This document shows, one piece after another, positions 42,966 to 55,251 of a DNA stretch of 64,000 bases; positions within the stretch are counted from its first letter, which is position 1, and each line of letters starts with the position of its first letter. The notes under the pieces were generated by a model. It did not search any database. It was not told the DNA's origin and saw nothing but the letters and a program-made list of their open reading frames with translations. Location of the stretch: assembly GCA_947179485.1 (NCBI GenBank), contig OX359246.1:49207632-49271631 (forward strand), written 5' to 3'. The translations under genes and the position numbers were made by a program. Origin of the DNA: Allacma fusca (taxonomy: Eukaryota; Arthropoda; Collembola; Symphypleona; Sminthuridae).

Positions 42966-43616
42966 TTGTCAAGTTCAACGCTTTGCAGAAAATATAATGA
43001 ATTCGCAAAATCTTACGCAAATGTTTACCACATTTCTATAAATGTACACTCGTTGCTTTACTTAGCCGAAGACGTTCTAAAATTTGGTACGCTGGATTCA
43101 TTTAGTGCTTTTAGATTTGAGAATGTTTTGGGTGTTTTAAAGTCTTTGCTCAAGAAACATACCGGCGAAATACAGCAAATTCATCGCAGAATTTCGGAGT
43201 TGCAAAATTTTTCTCACAACTATGAAGCGCCGATTTATAAGGAAATAAATATAGTAATTCCTGTGGAGCTTCCAGATGAGTGTACACCACCAGTATATAA
43301 AAAAATCAGTTTGAACAAAAATGTGTTCATATCAAGTGACACAAGAGACAACTGTGTTGAGCTTAATAATGGGACAATTATTGAAATAAAATGTCTATGC
43401 AATTCCAAATCTAGTTCCGAAAAAGCTTTGGTTGGCTACGAATTAAAAATTGTAATACATTTCTACGATTTTCCATGCTCTTCATCCGTAGCTGCTACAT
43501 ATGTAATTAAACGGTTGAATAATTTACAGGTGTGGTCTTTTTCAGAATTGAAGTACACAAGGCAAAACTATACACAAAACGACAATTGTGGGGTTGTATC
43601 GGTTAATCTCCTCTGA
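42966..43616 (+). pseudogene. 3' fragment of transposase-like gene (DSFSAFRFEN family)
   Basis: Begins mid-protein without ATG and encodes SINVHSLLYLAEDVLKFG and TLDSFSAFRFENVLGVLKSL, a block I recognise from large cut-and-paste transposase-like proteins common in arthropods and cnidarians. In those it follows the region encoded at 62.3-64 kb. The N-terminal two thirds are missing here. It ends with TGA at 43,614-43,616. A 5'-truncated or internally deleted copy. Confidence 0.65.
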
Positions 43617-43939
43617 CAAAGATTTCGTCTAAAATGTTTAGTATTGTAGAATTTGGAAAAAAGGAATTGCAAAATATTTCGGAAGACATACGGCAAGTTT
43701 GTCAATATTTGGGTTGTTTGAATATTATGAATACGTGCAACAAATCGTTTGCTTCCTCCTGCGCTAATGATGTTTTAAGTATTTAATAACAATTTTCAAA
43801 AATGACTAGATTATTTAAAAATTTGTTAAAAAGTAAAGCATAAGTATAATTCTGTACGCATTAGAGTATAAAATGTGCTAGGGCACAATAGAAAGCTAAT
43901 TATATTTTAACAACTATTGTAGATTCGTTTGATGGCGCA

Positions 43940-44356
43940 CGGAAGAATCTGAATAAAGCAACGATTCAGTCAGATTTTTCCACAGATACTGAACCTGAGT
44001 TTAAAAGAAGGCGTACGCAGGTGTCTGTAAAGGCTAAATTTCTGGAGCCTGCCTCTGAGCCCGAAAAAAGCGAATGTCCCAAAAAACGTTCCGCGTGTAA
44101 TCATGGCAATAATAATTTGTTGCCACCACCGCCACCCATAGAAGTTATTCGTAAAAATACAAAACATTTTGAAGATTCTACTTCGAAAGATTCGACAACG
44201 GCTGAATGGGCGTCTCGGGCGGACTTTTCCTTGACATTAGCAGGCAATTCAAACAGCTCCGAAATATGTTTTGAACAAGATGTATCAATAATCGATACGG
44301 AGGAAGAAATAAGAACTACTCCAGATGTTCGTGTTCAAGCTTCTTCAATTGCGTAA
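43940..44356 (+). pseudogene. Second reading frame beside the transposase fragment
   Basis: Open frame with Ser/Thr/Glu-rich, basic and PPPPP stretches (STDTEPEFKRRR.., LLPPPPPIEV, then DTEEEIRTTPDV). Not recognised. It follows the transposase fragment on the same strand and may be an accessory reading frame or 3' exon of the same element. Confidence 0.4.
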
Positions 44357-44359
44357 ATG

Positions 44360-47200
44360 TCAAACATCACCCAATGTACGTAAATCACTGTATTTATAAT
44401 TTTCATGACCACGTATATTTAATAATTATAACCTCTTGGACAGATACCATCGTTAGGTACTAACAAGGAAATATTTTGGTACAAAATATTTTGGTTTCAG
44501 CTCAGGGATTTATCCAGGTAGTAGCCGAAAAGCGTCTACTCGATCCATTCTAATTTTAAGCAATGATAGTGAATATTGTTTATGAAATTATGTTGTTCTG
44601 GAAATTACAATGTGGTTATTACAGGGATTATTCACAAATAGGTTGGTGCCACAGAACTGCACCCTTCAAAATTCGACCGTCAACAGATTCAATGCATCTT
44701 ATATGGGAGATTAGTCAATGACTGGTTTTTTGATCTTACGTAATTTTTAAACTCAGATACAACTATCACTTTAGCAAAATTCTAGCGTCTTCTAGAACCT
44801 TAGAACAATACAATATAGATTGTACAAAAACAATCTGATAGAAGTACAAAACAAAACAAAACTCGGAGTACAAAACAATATCTTAGTTGTACTACTTTTG
44901 TACTTTTCGCCAAAGTACAATACAATACTAAATGGACAAATTACAGCACTATATGTAATTGTCCCAGTTTGTTACAAATTTACTTCCAGATGGACTAAAA
45001 TTTCATTTACTGACCGCGCTCAATATCTGACGTCGCTAAATAACGACGGGAATGAGGTCGTGTAATAACTTCAAAAAAGTTCATAATTGTTCACTTTGTA
45101 CAAATTCAACTCGCAATACTGATCTCAATTGAAGAAATTGCGGATAAAAAAATTCGGACATTGTTATTTTTACCACGGAGTACCTAGCTGTCGTAGATCA
45201 TCTCAAAAAATTTCATTCCGAATCACTTTTAACTGATATCGTCAACCCTTGTCGGAAAGTACAGTCGCAGCATCAAATAATGTGAGCTTGGCCCAGTCTA
45301 ATAAAATAAATTTTATAAAATTTGAACTAGCTACAAACTAGGGTAACCAAATATGTTGAGTCACTCACTTAAACGAGCTAGGGAGCAGTAAATGCTATCT
45401 TTGTGTGAGACGCGAGTAAATCTCGTTTATTAAAGAAATAATTTTTATATTTGTATTTGATATGTATTTAGAAAGAAATTGTTGTAGGGAGCTGCAATGC
45501 ACTATCATGGAATATACAAATTCTATCCTGAAAATATATATTCACTGTGTAATAGATATGAGCAAGACGATATCATTTTTTGTTTAAGTGTACTATCTTA
45601 AGTCCTTTATGCCGTTCTCACCTAAGTTGTTTCAACCTAAATGCTGTAAATGTTGAAAATTGGCCCCTGCTTCTAAAATACAACAGTGTCTTGTGCCAAA
45701 ATATCGAGATACATTTGCTCAGCCCTCTTCAAGAGGCCTGGTCACGAAATGAATGATAGCCTGCAGGTGAAGAAAGTACCCGAATAAATTATCCTTAGTA
45801 ATCTTATTTTGACTCAAATGCAAGTGTGCAAACCTAATGCTGAACTCTAGCCAAACCTTCCATAACAAATATCTTTGGTTTTTTTTGTTTTCTTTTCAAT
45901 ATCATGCGATTATTTGTGTTGTAGACTGTTGTCACGAATAACACTTAATAAATACGTAAATACATACATACTATCATGGAATGAAATCCTCTGCTTAAGT
46001 CTACAATCCATAATCCATTCATTAAGCAATTGTACGCCATTTCCCTGCTATCATACAATTTGTATAAGAAATGCAAAAGTCAGTATAAATCCAGACGTAC
46101 TAATTGTAAGGATATAATCAAGTTCCTTTTCCGTTCAAAATTTTGAGTAATTTATCCCTTAGCCTAGTGGAATACCTCGTTCGAACCTTCGTGATATCCC
46201 CGACTCAGTTTTTGGTATTGATTTACAAATTTTCGAAATTTTGACTAGGGATTTTTGAAAATGAGGATACAGTTATTTGATATAGCATTTTCTTTTACCT
46301 AGAATCATCTGAGACTTGGTATTCGAAGACTGATTTAACTATAAGCGCTTTAAAAAACCTGAGATAACTTTAGTCTCACGTTTTGCTAATTTATAGTTTA
46401 TTTGAAAGGTATTTAGTTGGTCTATAAGATGAAATCATTTCAACCTGAATTCCGAAATCTAATCTATTTTTTTACGGGTGTAGAAATACATTAAACTTTT
46501 AACCAAAAATTCAACATAATTTCAGGCAGATTTCGTCTAAGATTTCGCCTGTCAGGACAAGTTTTTTGATAATGTTTTCAAATAAATAAAAAAAATCAAA
46601 TTCGTTCCGGTTGCTTCAAATATATAGATTTCAGTGCATCTTGAGACTCGAAAAATTGCAATTACTTTTGACTTAGATATTGTATCTCATTCACAAATAC
46701 CTAGAAACTAATTATAGACTCTCAAAAGGTAAACAAATTTCAAAATACTAGTTGAGATTTTGCCGGGATATTTCACTTCCTCGTTTTTTCCACCACAACT
46801 TCAACATTGTATTTGGCCAAGAAGAAATCATATGAGGATTGACCCTCCCCCACAGTACATTTTGAGTTTTTATGAAGGTTTTAAATAAATCCCAAAATTT
46901 GAAACTCAAGTTGAACAAACCATAAATATTTCCTCAGATTTTTAATTCCTTGAACCGCAGTCGATTTGAATAAGAAAACTACACTTGGTCGCAGTTACTT
47001 AGATTTATTGGATGTCATCGTCAAATTATGTAGTTGTAGTGAAGTTATAACCCTTCAATATTCCAATATATATATATAAGGATCCCCGTAAAGTTATCAA
47101 CAAAGCAACTTTTAATATTTTGTAAGCGAATGTGCTGCGGGAAAAAATCTTTTACATCTTAATTCCTTAAAAATCTGGTACTCTGCTTCGCCTGCGATAG
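44360..47200. other. AT-rich DNA with no recognised gene
   Basis: No coding similarity, TIR pair or tandem array is clear here. CCTAAGTTGTTTCAACCTAAATGC at 45,625-45,648 is inverted relative to GCATTTAGGTTGGAG at 42,680-42,694, which may mark the far side of the element that held the transposase fragment. Confidence 0.35.
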
Positions 47201-47206
47201 TAAATA

Positions 47207-47400
47207 TTAAACTCTCCCATCGAGGGCACTCACGAGGGCGAGGGAGAGTGTTGTATATTTAAACGATGACCTCACGAGGGAGAGGACGAGAACAACCCGC
47301 AAAATGTAGAAGGTTTGATGACGAGGGAGAGGGGGAGTAAGGTACATTCTAACCCTCACACGAAGAGGACGAGGGATGTGTATTTGCCCATCTATGTGAC
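47207..47400. repeat. CTCACGAGGG-type low-complexity region, inverse copy
   Basis: CTCACGAGGGCGAGGGAGAG, GACGAGGGAGAGGGG and CACACGAAGAGGACGAGGG. The right edge, read inward (CACATAGATGGGCA), resembles the left edge at 42,383-42,396 (CATACATGGGCA). Confidence 0.6.
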
Positions 47401-47513
47401 CATGGCTCAATTTTTTAAAACTTCGCGCGAAGTGAGGATTTTAGATCTTAGCCATCAAACAGGAGAGCACATAGCTAGGCGTCGCATAGTAGAGCAGAGA
47501 ACAATAATTATTA

Positions 47514-47947
47514 CTAGTAGAAAGCCCTGCTCAGCAGGGATAATTACTTATAGGCTAGGGATACTCTTACATAGACGCTAGAATGAGATCTAAGACTTGG
47601 AATATTAGAATAAATCAAGCAGTATATCATGGTGAAGCGCACTTGGGAACTTCCCACCAAGGCCCTGCTCATGCCTCATGCTTGACCTGTAGATTGCGGA
47701 GTTAGTCCCGCTTTAATATACATATGTTAATTTATCCTTTGAACATTACCTTAAATACAACATTTGTTGTAAATATTTCATTTCTGCAATCAAGTATTTT
47801 CCCTTGATGTTCAGTGTTGACAATTTTTGCTTTAACTTTCTTCCCTGATGTAGCTCTTGAAAATACAACATTAAATTGTCCATTTGTAAAAACTGATTGA
47901 AAACCCATGTGAACCAATGGGTCACCAATGGGGTTACTGAACACACT
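47514..47947 (-). mobile_element. Helitron 3' end with helicase C-terminus
   Basis: On the - strand the 3' terminus is hairpin CCCTGCTGAGCAGGG, then CTTTCTACTAG directly before T (terminus at 47,514). Upstream, 47,944-47,732 encodes the degenerate Pif1-like helicase C-terminus: QSVFTNGQFNVVFSRATSGK, then RNEIFTTNVVFKVMF. In intact Helitron helicases this reads FSHGQLYVAxSR..NVVYKEVF. The best preserved of the - strand copies. Confidence 0.8.
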
Positions 47948-48399
47948 GATTATTTAAAATAGGAAAAATGAAAGGAATTCGTAGTAGCGCAACACGTTTC
48001 ACGTGCTATAGTCACTAAAATTCGTGGTTCCTACAAATCAATCTTATGGCCTAATGATATTTTTAGGGGATATAAAGATCCAATGTAGATTTTAAGGCTT
48101 CTAATTAAAAAGAAGTGAGCTAATAACTTCAGCAATACTGTATTTGAGAAGTTAACTGACGTAAATACAAAAGGTGGTACAATAAGTACTTTCAATTCCA
48201 TTTGATTTGTCCTAATATGAATCATAAACATATGCGTACATACTTAGTTCAGTCACTAAAATTCTTCTCTCCTCGAATTCTTAAGGCCTGGAAAATTAGA
48301 AAGTAGATTTAGTTTGAACGATAGAGCATAGTTTGAGCACGTTTCGGCTTCGATTCGACAAAATAATCAGATTGCAATTGTAATGCATGGAGTTAGAAT

Positions 48400-48949
48400 C
48401 AGAGATGCGCAGCCTTCGAAGGCTAGCCTTCCAAGAAGGCTTCCTTGAAGGCGGAAAGGTAACTTTCTTAACGTTGCAGAAGGAATGGAAGGATGGGGAT
48501 ACTTTTTTCTGAAGGCCTTCACAAAAACTAGCAATGAAGGATTGTGAAGGAAGGCTTCCTAAATATTAGCCCTCTAAGGCCGTGAAGGCTTCCAGGTACA
48601 CGACATATCTATAACGTGTAAGCATAGCATATGAAACGACATTTTGCTGCTCGCGCAACAATGCAGCCAATTCGTGAACTCACAACTGACAATGTGTTTC
48701 CGCTCTCTTCACTGCACTGAATCCTGCTGGTGCAAAAAGTTTTTAAGTGGGTTGTAGTTTAAAATTGAAGGAAGGCTATTTTTAAAAAGAAGGCTGAAGG
48801 CAAAAACGAGTGTAAATATTTTGGAAGGAAGGGTGAAGGAAGGCAGATTTTTTAGAGGGCTTCATTCTAGGATATGTTGAAGGGGAAATTTTTACTGAAT
48901 TTTCGCCTTCGAAGGCTTGAAGGAAGGCTATTTCTTTTGCGCATCTCTG
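48400..48949. mobile_element. hAT-like MITE, CAGAGATGCGCA family
   Basis: Inverted ends CAGAGATGCGCA and TGCGCATCTCTG with perfect 8-bp duplication GTTAGAAT (48,392-48,399; 48,950-48,957). The 550-bp interior iterates CCTTCGAAGG and GAAGGAAGGC. The same family, inverted, is at 59,374-59,932. Confidence 0.93.
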
Positions 48950-49061
48950 GTTAGAATTAAATTCCATAACCACGGCACATATGCAGGCTGAAATATCGAC
49001 ACGCAGACTGAGAGACACGACGTTCTGGATTCAATAGAGGAAATTGCGCTTTGGAAGCCTA

Positions 49062-49168
49062 CTTGAAGCTCAATAGAGCGTACAATATTAAAAAGCAATT
49101 TTAGATTATCACCATACATTTAAGCGCTAATCTAAAGTTGTTTAATATTGTACGCTCTATTGAGCTTC
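49062..49168. repeat. Near-perfect palindrome, 44-bp arms
   Basis: GAAGCTCAATAGAGCGTACA..ATATTAAA.. (from 49,063) is inverted at 49,124-49,168 (TAATCTAAAGTTGTTTAATA..TTGTACGCTCTATTGAGCTTC), around an 18-bp loop. It sits between two MITEs. Confidence 0.85.
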
Positions 49169-49195
49169 CAGTAGATTGGCAGCAGGTCGTGTATT

Positions 49196-50425
49196 CAGAG
49201 CTGCGCTCAAGGTCAAGTAGACCATGAGTATTTCAAGTCATGGTCAAGTTCGGGTCATGGTCAAGTAAAATATAATGGATACTTGAACATTCAAGGCATG
49301 GTCAAGTTATTTGTTCTACTTGACCCTGAGATTTGAAATCAAGTAGTTATCATGGTCAAGACAAAAAATTCTACTTGAGAGCCAAGTCGTGTTCATGGTC
49401 AAGTAAAAATGTACAAATCCTTGACCATGAACCATGAGTATTTCAAGTACTTATTCAAGTAACGAAACGTTACGCATATCGAAGTTGTGGCACCATATAT
49501 TTCAATAGGCTTTCTTTCATAATATTGTTATTGTTACTCCGAGACTCCGTATCCATGCATGTTCTTCTAAACTACATATTATTCTAGATTCAATATCTCT
49601 AGAAACGCTTGGGAAGCCACAGCTGTAATAGTGAACGAAGGAACACGAATATAAAAACTTTGGAGCAGCACCTATGAACCAACAGTGTTCAATGTTCGAT
49701 TGTTGTATACAGATAAAATAAACGCATTGTTAATAATGAATAAAGTTTTTTAAATCCAAGAACTCCTTTCATTCTAAATAATTTAACATTTGTACAACGT
49801 TAAACAATACTACAAAACCCAGTTTGTTTCATTAAAAGGACGGACGCTGAACTGTGGATATTTTCAGTGAAGCAACCCAAACTTGAATGTTAGCGTAAGT
49901 AATTATTATTAACAGCAAAATTCAATGGGAAATGATTTATTTACACCTAAAGATTACCTTACAATTAGCAGAGACTATTCGTAGTTTCTCGTGATTGAAG
50001 GTTGGCTAAAACTAAAACAAGACATTAAAGCATCGAACTGAAGCAGCAACTCAAAATCTACTCGGAGAAGCGTGTGAATTGTGAATAATATTGTTATTTG
50101 CTGTTTTAACCATAAATAATGTACTTGCTGTATTTTAAGTGTAAATACTATTTTTCTATTTATATTTTTGTAAAAACTTGAAAATTCAAGTCAAGTTCAA
50201 GTTCGGGTCATGGTCAAGTCATGGTCAAGTCAAGAGTTGTCCCGGCTATACTTGACCAGGTTCAAGTTACGCAAAAAGTACTTGAATACTTGACCCTGAA
50301 TTTTCAAGTAATTGTCTGACCATGAACCGTCAAGCTCAAGACCGTCTGAAAAACCTACTTGACTGTCAGGGTCAAGTCAAGTTCAGGGTCAAGTTTGGGA
50401 TTTACTTGACTTGAGCGCAGCTCTG
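49196..50425. mobile_element. hAT-like element, CAGAGCTGCGCTC family
   Basis: Ends CAGAGCTGCGCTCAAGGTCAAGTA and, inverted, CAGAGCTGCGCTCAAGTCAAGTA. Both subterminal 200-250 bp are runs of TCAAGT, GGTCATGGTCAAG and TTCAAGT units; the centre is unique AT-rich DNA. Flanks GTGTATT and GTGTATA suggest an imperfect target duplication. The first bases CAGAG(A/C)TGCGC match the neighbour at 48,400, implying related transposases. Confidence 0.8.
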
Positions 50426-50509
50426 GTGTATATAGCCGAGAAACATAGCGAGCTGAAACTCTGTCGCAGAGGAGAGCTTTTTCAGCTCGCTCAGCTCGCT
50501 CAGCTCGTT

Positions 50510-50640
50510 GTGCTTGTGCTTCTCGGCTTGCTTGCTGTATATACCACCGGCTTGCTTGGCTATATAGTGAAAGAATATACTACATGTGGCTTGCTATATA
50601 GTGAAATGAGCGCGCCAAGCTTTAAATTAACAGATCCCTC
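50510..50640. repeat. Repeat shared with 620-745
   Basis: Near-identical to 620-745 and again directly outside a Helitron 3' terminus (50,666). It is preceded by iterated CAGCTCGCT. Confidence 0.7.
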
Positions 50641-50665
50641 AGAAAAGTGGGCAATAATGTAGAGA

Positions 50666-50936
50666 CTAGAAGAAGCCCTGTGCTTCACAGGGACAATTAC
50701 TTAAAGAGGTGGTAGTGTGATTGTAGAAATTAAAAGCCAAACGGCTTACGAATCAAGCCCTGTCGTAAAGACTTGTTGTATGCCTAAATCGTGCACGATA
50801 ATATTAAGTATAGCGCTTTAAACAAACGGAAAGGTAGTGCATGCCACCTTTCGGGCGTTTTGTAAGGCCATTGAATTAAGATCGCGCGAAACTTTAAGTA
50901 ATGGGACAGAAAGTGCTCTTTAATAATAAAGGATTA
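50666..50936 (-). mobile_element. Helitron 3'-end fragment
   Basis: On the - strand: hairpin CCCTGTGAAGCACAGGG (50,676-50,692), then CTTCTTCTAG before T (terminus 50,666). No helicase piece is seen before the next terminus at 50,937. Confidence 0.65.
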
Positions 50937-51145
50937 CTAGCAGTAAAGGCATCCGCAAATGCGGATGGTAACACGATTGATGAAGTTATTCATGGTGTTA
51001 GTAACTTTTAACAAATTACAATTTTTTTGGTAGACATTTAGTTACGTATGTTAGTGTCATTTCCTTCACCTAGCAATTTCCCTTGGCTGTCTTCGGCGTT
51101 AATAACAACTTTAATATTTCCCTTCGAAGTTGTTCGGGGAAAAAA
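50937..51145 (-). mobile_element. Helitron fragment, CATCCGC-hairpin family, with helicase remnant
   Basis: On the - strand: hairpin CATCCGCATTTGCGGATG (50,950-50,967), then CCTTTACTGCTAG before T (terminus 50,937). At 51,141-51,046 the - strand encodes RTTSKGNIKVVINAEDS, then GKLLGEGNDTNIR, a Helitron helicase C-terminus. A second hairpin of this type (CATCCGCCTTTGCGGATG) is at 51,462-51,479. Confidence 0.7.
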
Positions 51146-51769
51146 GAGTGCTGAAGAAAAGAGTGCCGAGAAAAAACGGCTTCGGCAATGGTACATACAT
51201 ACCGCAAATAAGCCCGTTAGTTAACTCTTGTGGTACTTGGTATTCCCATCGGCAAACCAGCAATAGTGCATTTAGGAGGAAGACCAACAATTCAATCTTT
51301 TTTAATAATAAATTTTTTAAAAATAATTCGAAAAAATTGGAATTACCTTCTTTTGTCTTGGAAATTGGCCAGAATTACGTTGTAGTAACACTTGGTTACC
51401 ATAGCGTTAGCGTGACTATAACTTAAGCCTGTCCAAGTAAACAAAAGAAATGTATTAGCCATCCGCAAAGGCGGATGGTAACAGAATGTGTACTCTTGTC
51501 GCTCTTCTGCACTGCACAATGAAATCACAAAAAATAGGCATTTTTGAAACTTTTACGATGCCCTCTGCGACTGTGACGTATTCCAATGACTCTGATAATG
51601 ACTGACTGACTGGGACTCATAGGAAACGGCAAACAGACTTATGGACTGACTGACTGATCAGAAACTTAAGACTGATTTTGACTTGGACTGAAAAAAGTAG
51701 GAACTGGTGGATCCTGCATTACACAGCATGCTATATATGCAACGTGTGTATACTTATATGGGAGAGCAC

Positions 51770-52807
51770 TTTGTTGTTATTTTTGGCTACATACCGCCAA
51801 AATCAGAATACGACAATGAGATTGAAATACTTCTTAACAATTTGAACTGTAAACATTTATGGAAGGAAAGAAAAAGCAAAGACAAGTATGTAAATAAGCG
51901 AGGTAAAATTCTCTGTAACAAACTATCGGAAAATAACCTGGTAGTGGCAAACGGGAGGACCGTGTCAGACCCCATGGGGGAATATACCTTTATCAATAAA
52001 AATGGCGCCTCTGTAATAGATCTTTGTATTACAAAGCATTCAGCTTTGGACACTATAGACATGAAGGTTCTATGCAGTGAAATCTCAGACCACATGTCTA
52101 TCAGGGTGGTTTTTAATAAGCAAATAAAGGACAAATGGGAACAAGCCTCGGACTGTGTAAAAATACATTGGAAAACAGAAAACAGTGTTTTATTTCGAAA
52201 TAATCTAAAGAATCTGCTTGAGGGTACTGACGAAAAAGGCTGCAAAATTGAAACAATAAATGAATGTATTTGGAAGGCTGCACAAACGGCAGGAATGACC
52301 TGCAAGGGAAAGCACAACATAAATATGGGAGGAGCCAAATGGTTTGATAGCGAATGTCATAGAAGTAAATACGAAGTGAATAAAGCATTAAGAGCAATAC
52401 GAAACTCCAAGGGAAAAGCAAATGATGTGCAGTTCAGATCAAAGCTATATACCTATGTACGCTTAAAACAAGCCCATTCGGAAATATGTCAACGTAAGAT
52501 CAAAGAACACTACGAACGAATTCAACATGACATTAACACAAGTAAAAACTCCTCCGAATTTTGGAAGGCCATTGATAACTTCAGACCAAGCAAGCATAAG
52601 ATATCAATGAACTCTATTAAAGCAACAGATTGGGAACGACACTTTAAGTCAATTTTCGAAAAAACCGAAGAGGATGATTCAAATTATAGCAGTACCCACT
52701 CGAGTCCCGTCCATATACTTGATAGAGAAATCAACGGGGTAGAACTTAAAAATGTGATTAAAACACTGGCTAACAGAAAGGCAGTAGGTACAGACAATCC
52801 CCAATGA
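51770..52807 (+). pseudogene. LINE endonuclease C-terminal part
   Basis: Enters the endonuclease domain mid-fold (IFGYIPPKSEYDNE) and keeps the GEYTFINKNGASVIDLCIT and SDHMSIRV motifs, the latter holding the catalytic Ser-Asp-His. The frame runs into the target duplication at its start and is broken near 52,800 by a one-base shift before a PNEAFK motif. Confidence 0.85.
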
Positions 52808-54639
52808 AGCGTTTAAAGTGATGGATGATTTCAGTATACAAAAGCTTGCACAGGCGCTGAATAAAGTAATGCATCAAGGAATTCCAGAGTATTGGGGAGA
52901 AATTGTAACGGTTCCCATTCATAAAAAAGACGATGTCAACAACTGTAAAAACTATCGACCCATTAGCCTGTTAAACACAATAACAGAACTTTTTACAAGT
53001 GTAGTATCAAGCCGAATCAATATATTCTGTGAAACCAACAACCTTCTGTCCGAAAATCAAGCAGCGTACAGAAAAGGAAGACGTTGTGCGGAACACGTGT
53101 TTACCATGTTGTGTGCCATTTCAAAAAGATTATCAACAAAGGGGAATAGGCTCTACGCTCTTTTTGTAGATCTTTCGCAGGCGTTTGACTATTAATCACA
53201 ATAAACTATGGCGAAGACTTGAAAACATAGGTATTAGCGAAAATTGTTTAAAGAGAATAAAAGAACTCTACTCAATGGCTAAAACAAAAATAAGAACTCA
53301 AGAAGGCTTCACTGAATACATTCGAATTCTAACTGGAGTATTGCAGGGTGAAACGCTGTCCCCGACCCTATTTAATATCTACATTGATGAAATAGTTGGA
53401 ATATTAAAACAAAGCAAAGTCACCGGAATAAAACTCTTAACTACTGAAATACTTATACTCTTATACGCAGACGACATGATCCTCATGGCTACAACTATAG
53501 GTGAGCTGCAAAAACAAATTGTCATACTTCGAGAATTCTTCCAAGCAAATCACCTGAAAGTTAATCTGGGGAAAACCAAAATTGTGATCTTTAGAAGAGG
53601 CCATCAAATCAGAAAAAATGAAAGATTCTTTTGGGGAGACGAGATGTTAAGCCTAGTGAATCACTACACATATCTTGGAGTACCCTTTAATTACAATGGA
53701 AAGTTCTCACTAGCGAAGGATAAATTTTTAGGGAGGGCTAAAGCGGCGCAAACCCACTTATTCCAACTTATATATAAAAGTCGCACCTCTAATATTAAAA
53801 CATGTACTAAACTCTTCAACTCTTTAGTCAACTCAGTACTTCTATACTGTGCACCTATATGGGCACTGGAATACCTGGATGAGTTAGAAAGTTTCCAAAC
53901 CAGATTCCTCCGAAAACTATGCAGTGTGAGCAACCTCACTCCTGGTTATATCCTTCGACTCGAAACAGATACTGTGAACATAAAATCCTCTCTCTTCAGA
54001 GGAACCTTACAATTCATATGGAAATTACTAACAAAACCTGATACAAACTTGAGCTCTATTGGTTTCCGCGAACAGCGAAGCAACATTGCAAGAGTTGACT
54101 ACAATTGGTGGAAAAGAATTGAAAACATCTTTAGGAAAGCGGGGATGGAGCAAGATTTTGACCAAATCAACAGGGATTATTTGAGAGTGAACTACTGCAA
54201 AATACTCGCGAAGTATAACCAATGGCTAATAAACGAAGATGTGAAACAGATGGTAGAAGGAAGAACGATTAAACATTTCCGTGAAATAAAAGAAAAAATC
54301 GGACTGAGCAATTTCTACAATTTAGGTCTTAGCTGGAATGAAACCAAGTTGATACAAAACTTAAGAACAGGTATTCCTTATGTTTGTATAAAGGGTGAGA
54401 GTGCATTTCTAAACGGAATGAACAAAAAATGGAGAGCGGATAGCAAATCGAGTAAATGTGAACTCTGCAATCTCGACGATGATGAGGACCTCTACCATGT
54501 AATGTTTAAGTGCCCACACTACAACTCCCCGAGAAGGAGCTTACTCAGTGGTTTTGTAAATGAAAACATCAATAGAGACAATTACCTCCAGGCAATTTTC
54601 AAACGGGAAATTAATTTAAGTCTGCCACAATATTTATAA
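52803..54639 (+). pseudogene. LINE reverse transcriptase, frameshifted
   Basis: The first segment (to 53,195) has NYRPISLLNTI, NLLSENQAAYRKGRR and LFVDLSQAFD. A small deletion at about 53,190 shifts the frame, and the rest follows with GVLQGETLSPTLFNIYIDE, the catalytic LLYADDM box and a C-terminal CELC..H-x4-C cluster (CELCNLDDDEDLYHVMFKC). The catalytic motifs are intact, so the decay is recent. Confidence 0.88.
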
Positions 54640-54955
54640 CTTCTGGTGCACCGCGGTTAAAATTAGGAAATACTTTTTAATGCTAATGGAAGATGGTTAA
54701 GGACAAGCTTATCTCAGGTTTCTTCCATTACATATAATTTGATCCAGAGAACGAATTAGGTTAAGCAATTTTATCACAATACACTTTTAAAATTTTGACT
54801 GTAGTAATAAGCTAACTTTTCTTTTAATTTTATCACAAATAATTGGAGCAATTTCTCTTTTCTCTCCAAGCAAACAAGCAATTTATCTGGAAATGTTCAA
54901 TATGGTTGTAAGGGCTCTGGCCAAATATCGACCTGAATAAACTATTATTATTATT

Positions 54956-55250
54956 ATATGGGAGAGCACGCTACAGCTAATGAGCTGTGACGGCTGACGC
55001 TCCGCGTCCTCTCCCATACACACGTTACATATAGAGCATGCTGTGAAATGCAATGGGATGGGAGAGCATGAGATCATGAGATGAGGCGATGAGAGCACGC
55101 GGAACTGTGTGTCTACAGCTATAGCTGAAGCGTTCTCTCCCATTGCATTACATATAGGTTGCTCTATGGCTGAACTGACTGCACTGCATATAAGCAAAAG
55201 CGTAAATGCGGAAGGTAATGGAATGTCTACTACCCTCGCTCTTCAGCACA
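54956..55250. repeat. Palindromic GGGAGAG host repeat split by the LINE
   Basis: CTCTCCCATACACACGTTAC and ATATAGAGCATGCTG here are inverse to CAGCATGCTATATATGCAAC and GTGTGTATAC..TATGGGAGAG at 51,725-51,769, on the other side of the LINE. The LINE therefore integrated into a pre-existing inverted repeat. Confidence 0.7.
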
Positions 55251-55251
55251 G

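Larger units (their letters stand above)
51770..54955 (+). mobile_element. 5'-truncated APE-type non-LTR retrotransposon
   Basis: A 14-bp target duplication ATATGGGAGAGCAC (51,756-51,769; 54,956-54,969) brackets a 3.2-kb body ending in a (TTA)n tail, as expected for target-primed reverse transcription. Order: C-terminal part of an endonuclease/exonuclease/phosphatase domain, reverse transcriptase, C-terminal cysteine-rich motif. Two frameshifts and the missing 5' end make it inactive. Confidence 0.92.

Noticed and set aside
43000..44400. A complete gene here
   Set aside because: The frame begins mid-domain without ATG and lacks the N-terminal parts of the family.
51343..51528. 61-codon open frame beside the second CATCCGC hairpin
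   Set aside because: No helicase or other motif; CTAA before T at 51,455 is too close to the hairpin for a confident Helitron end.
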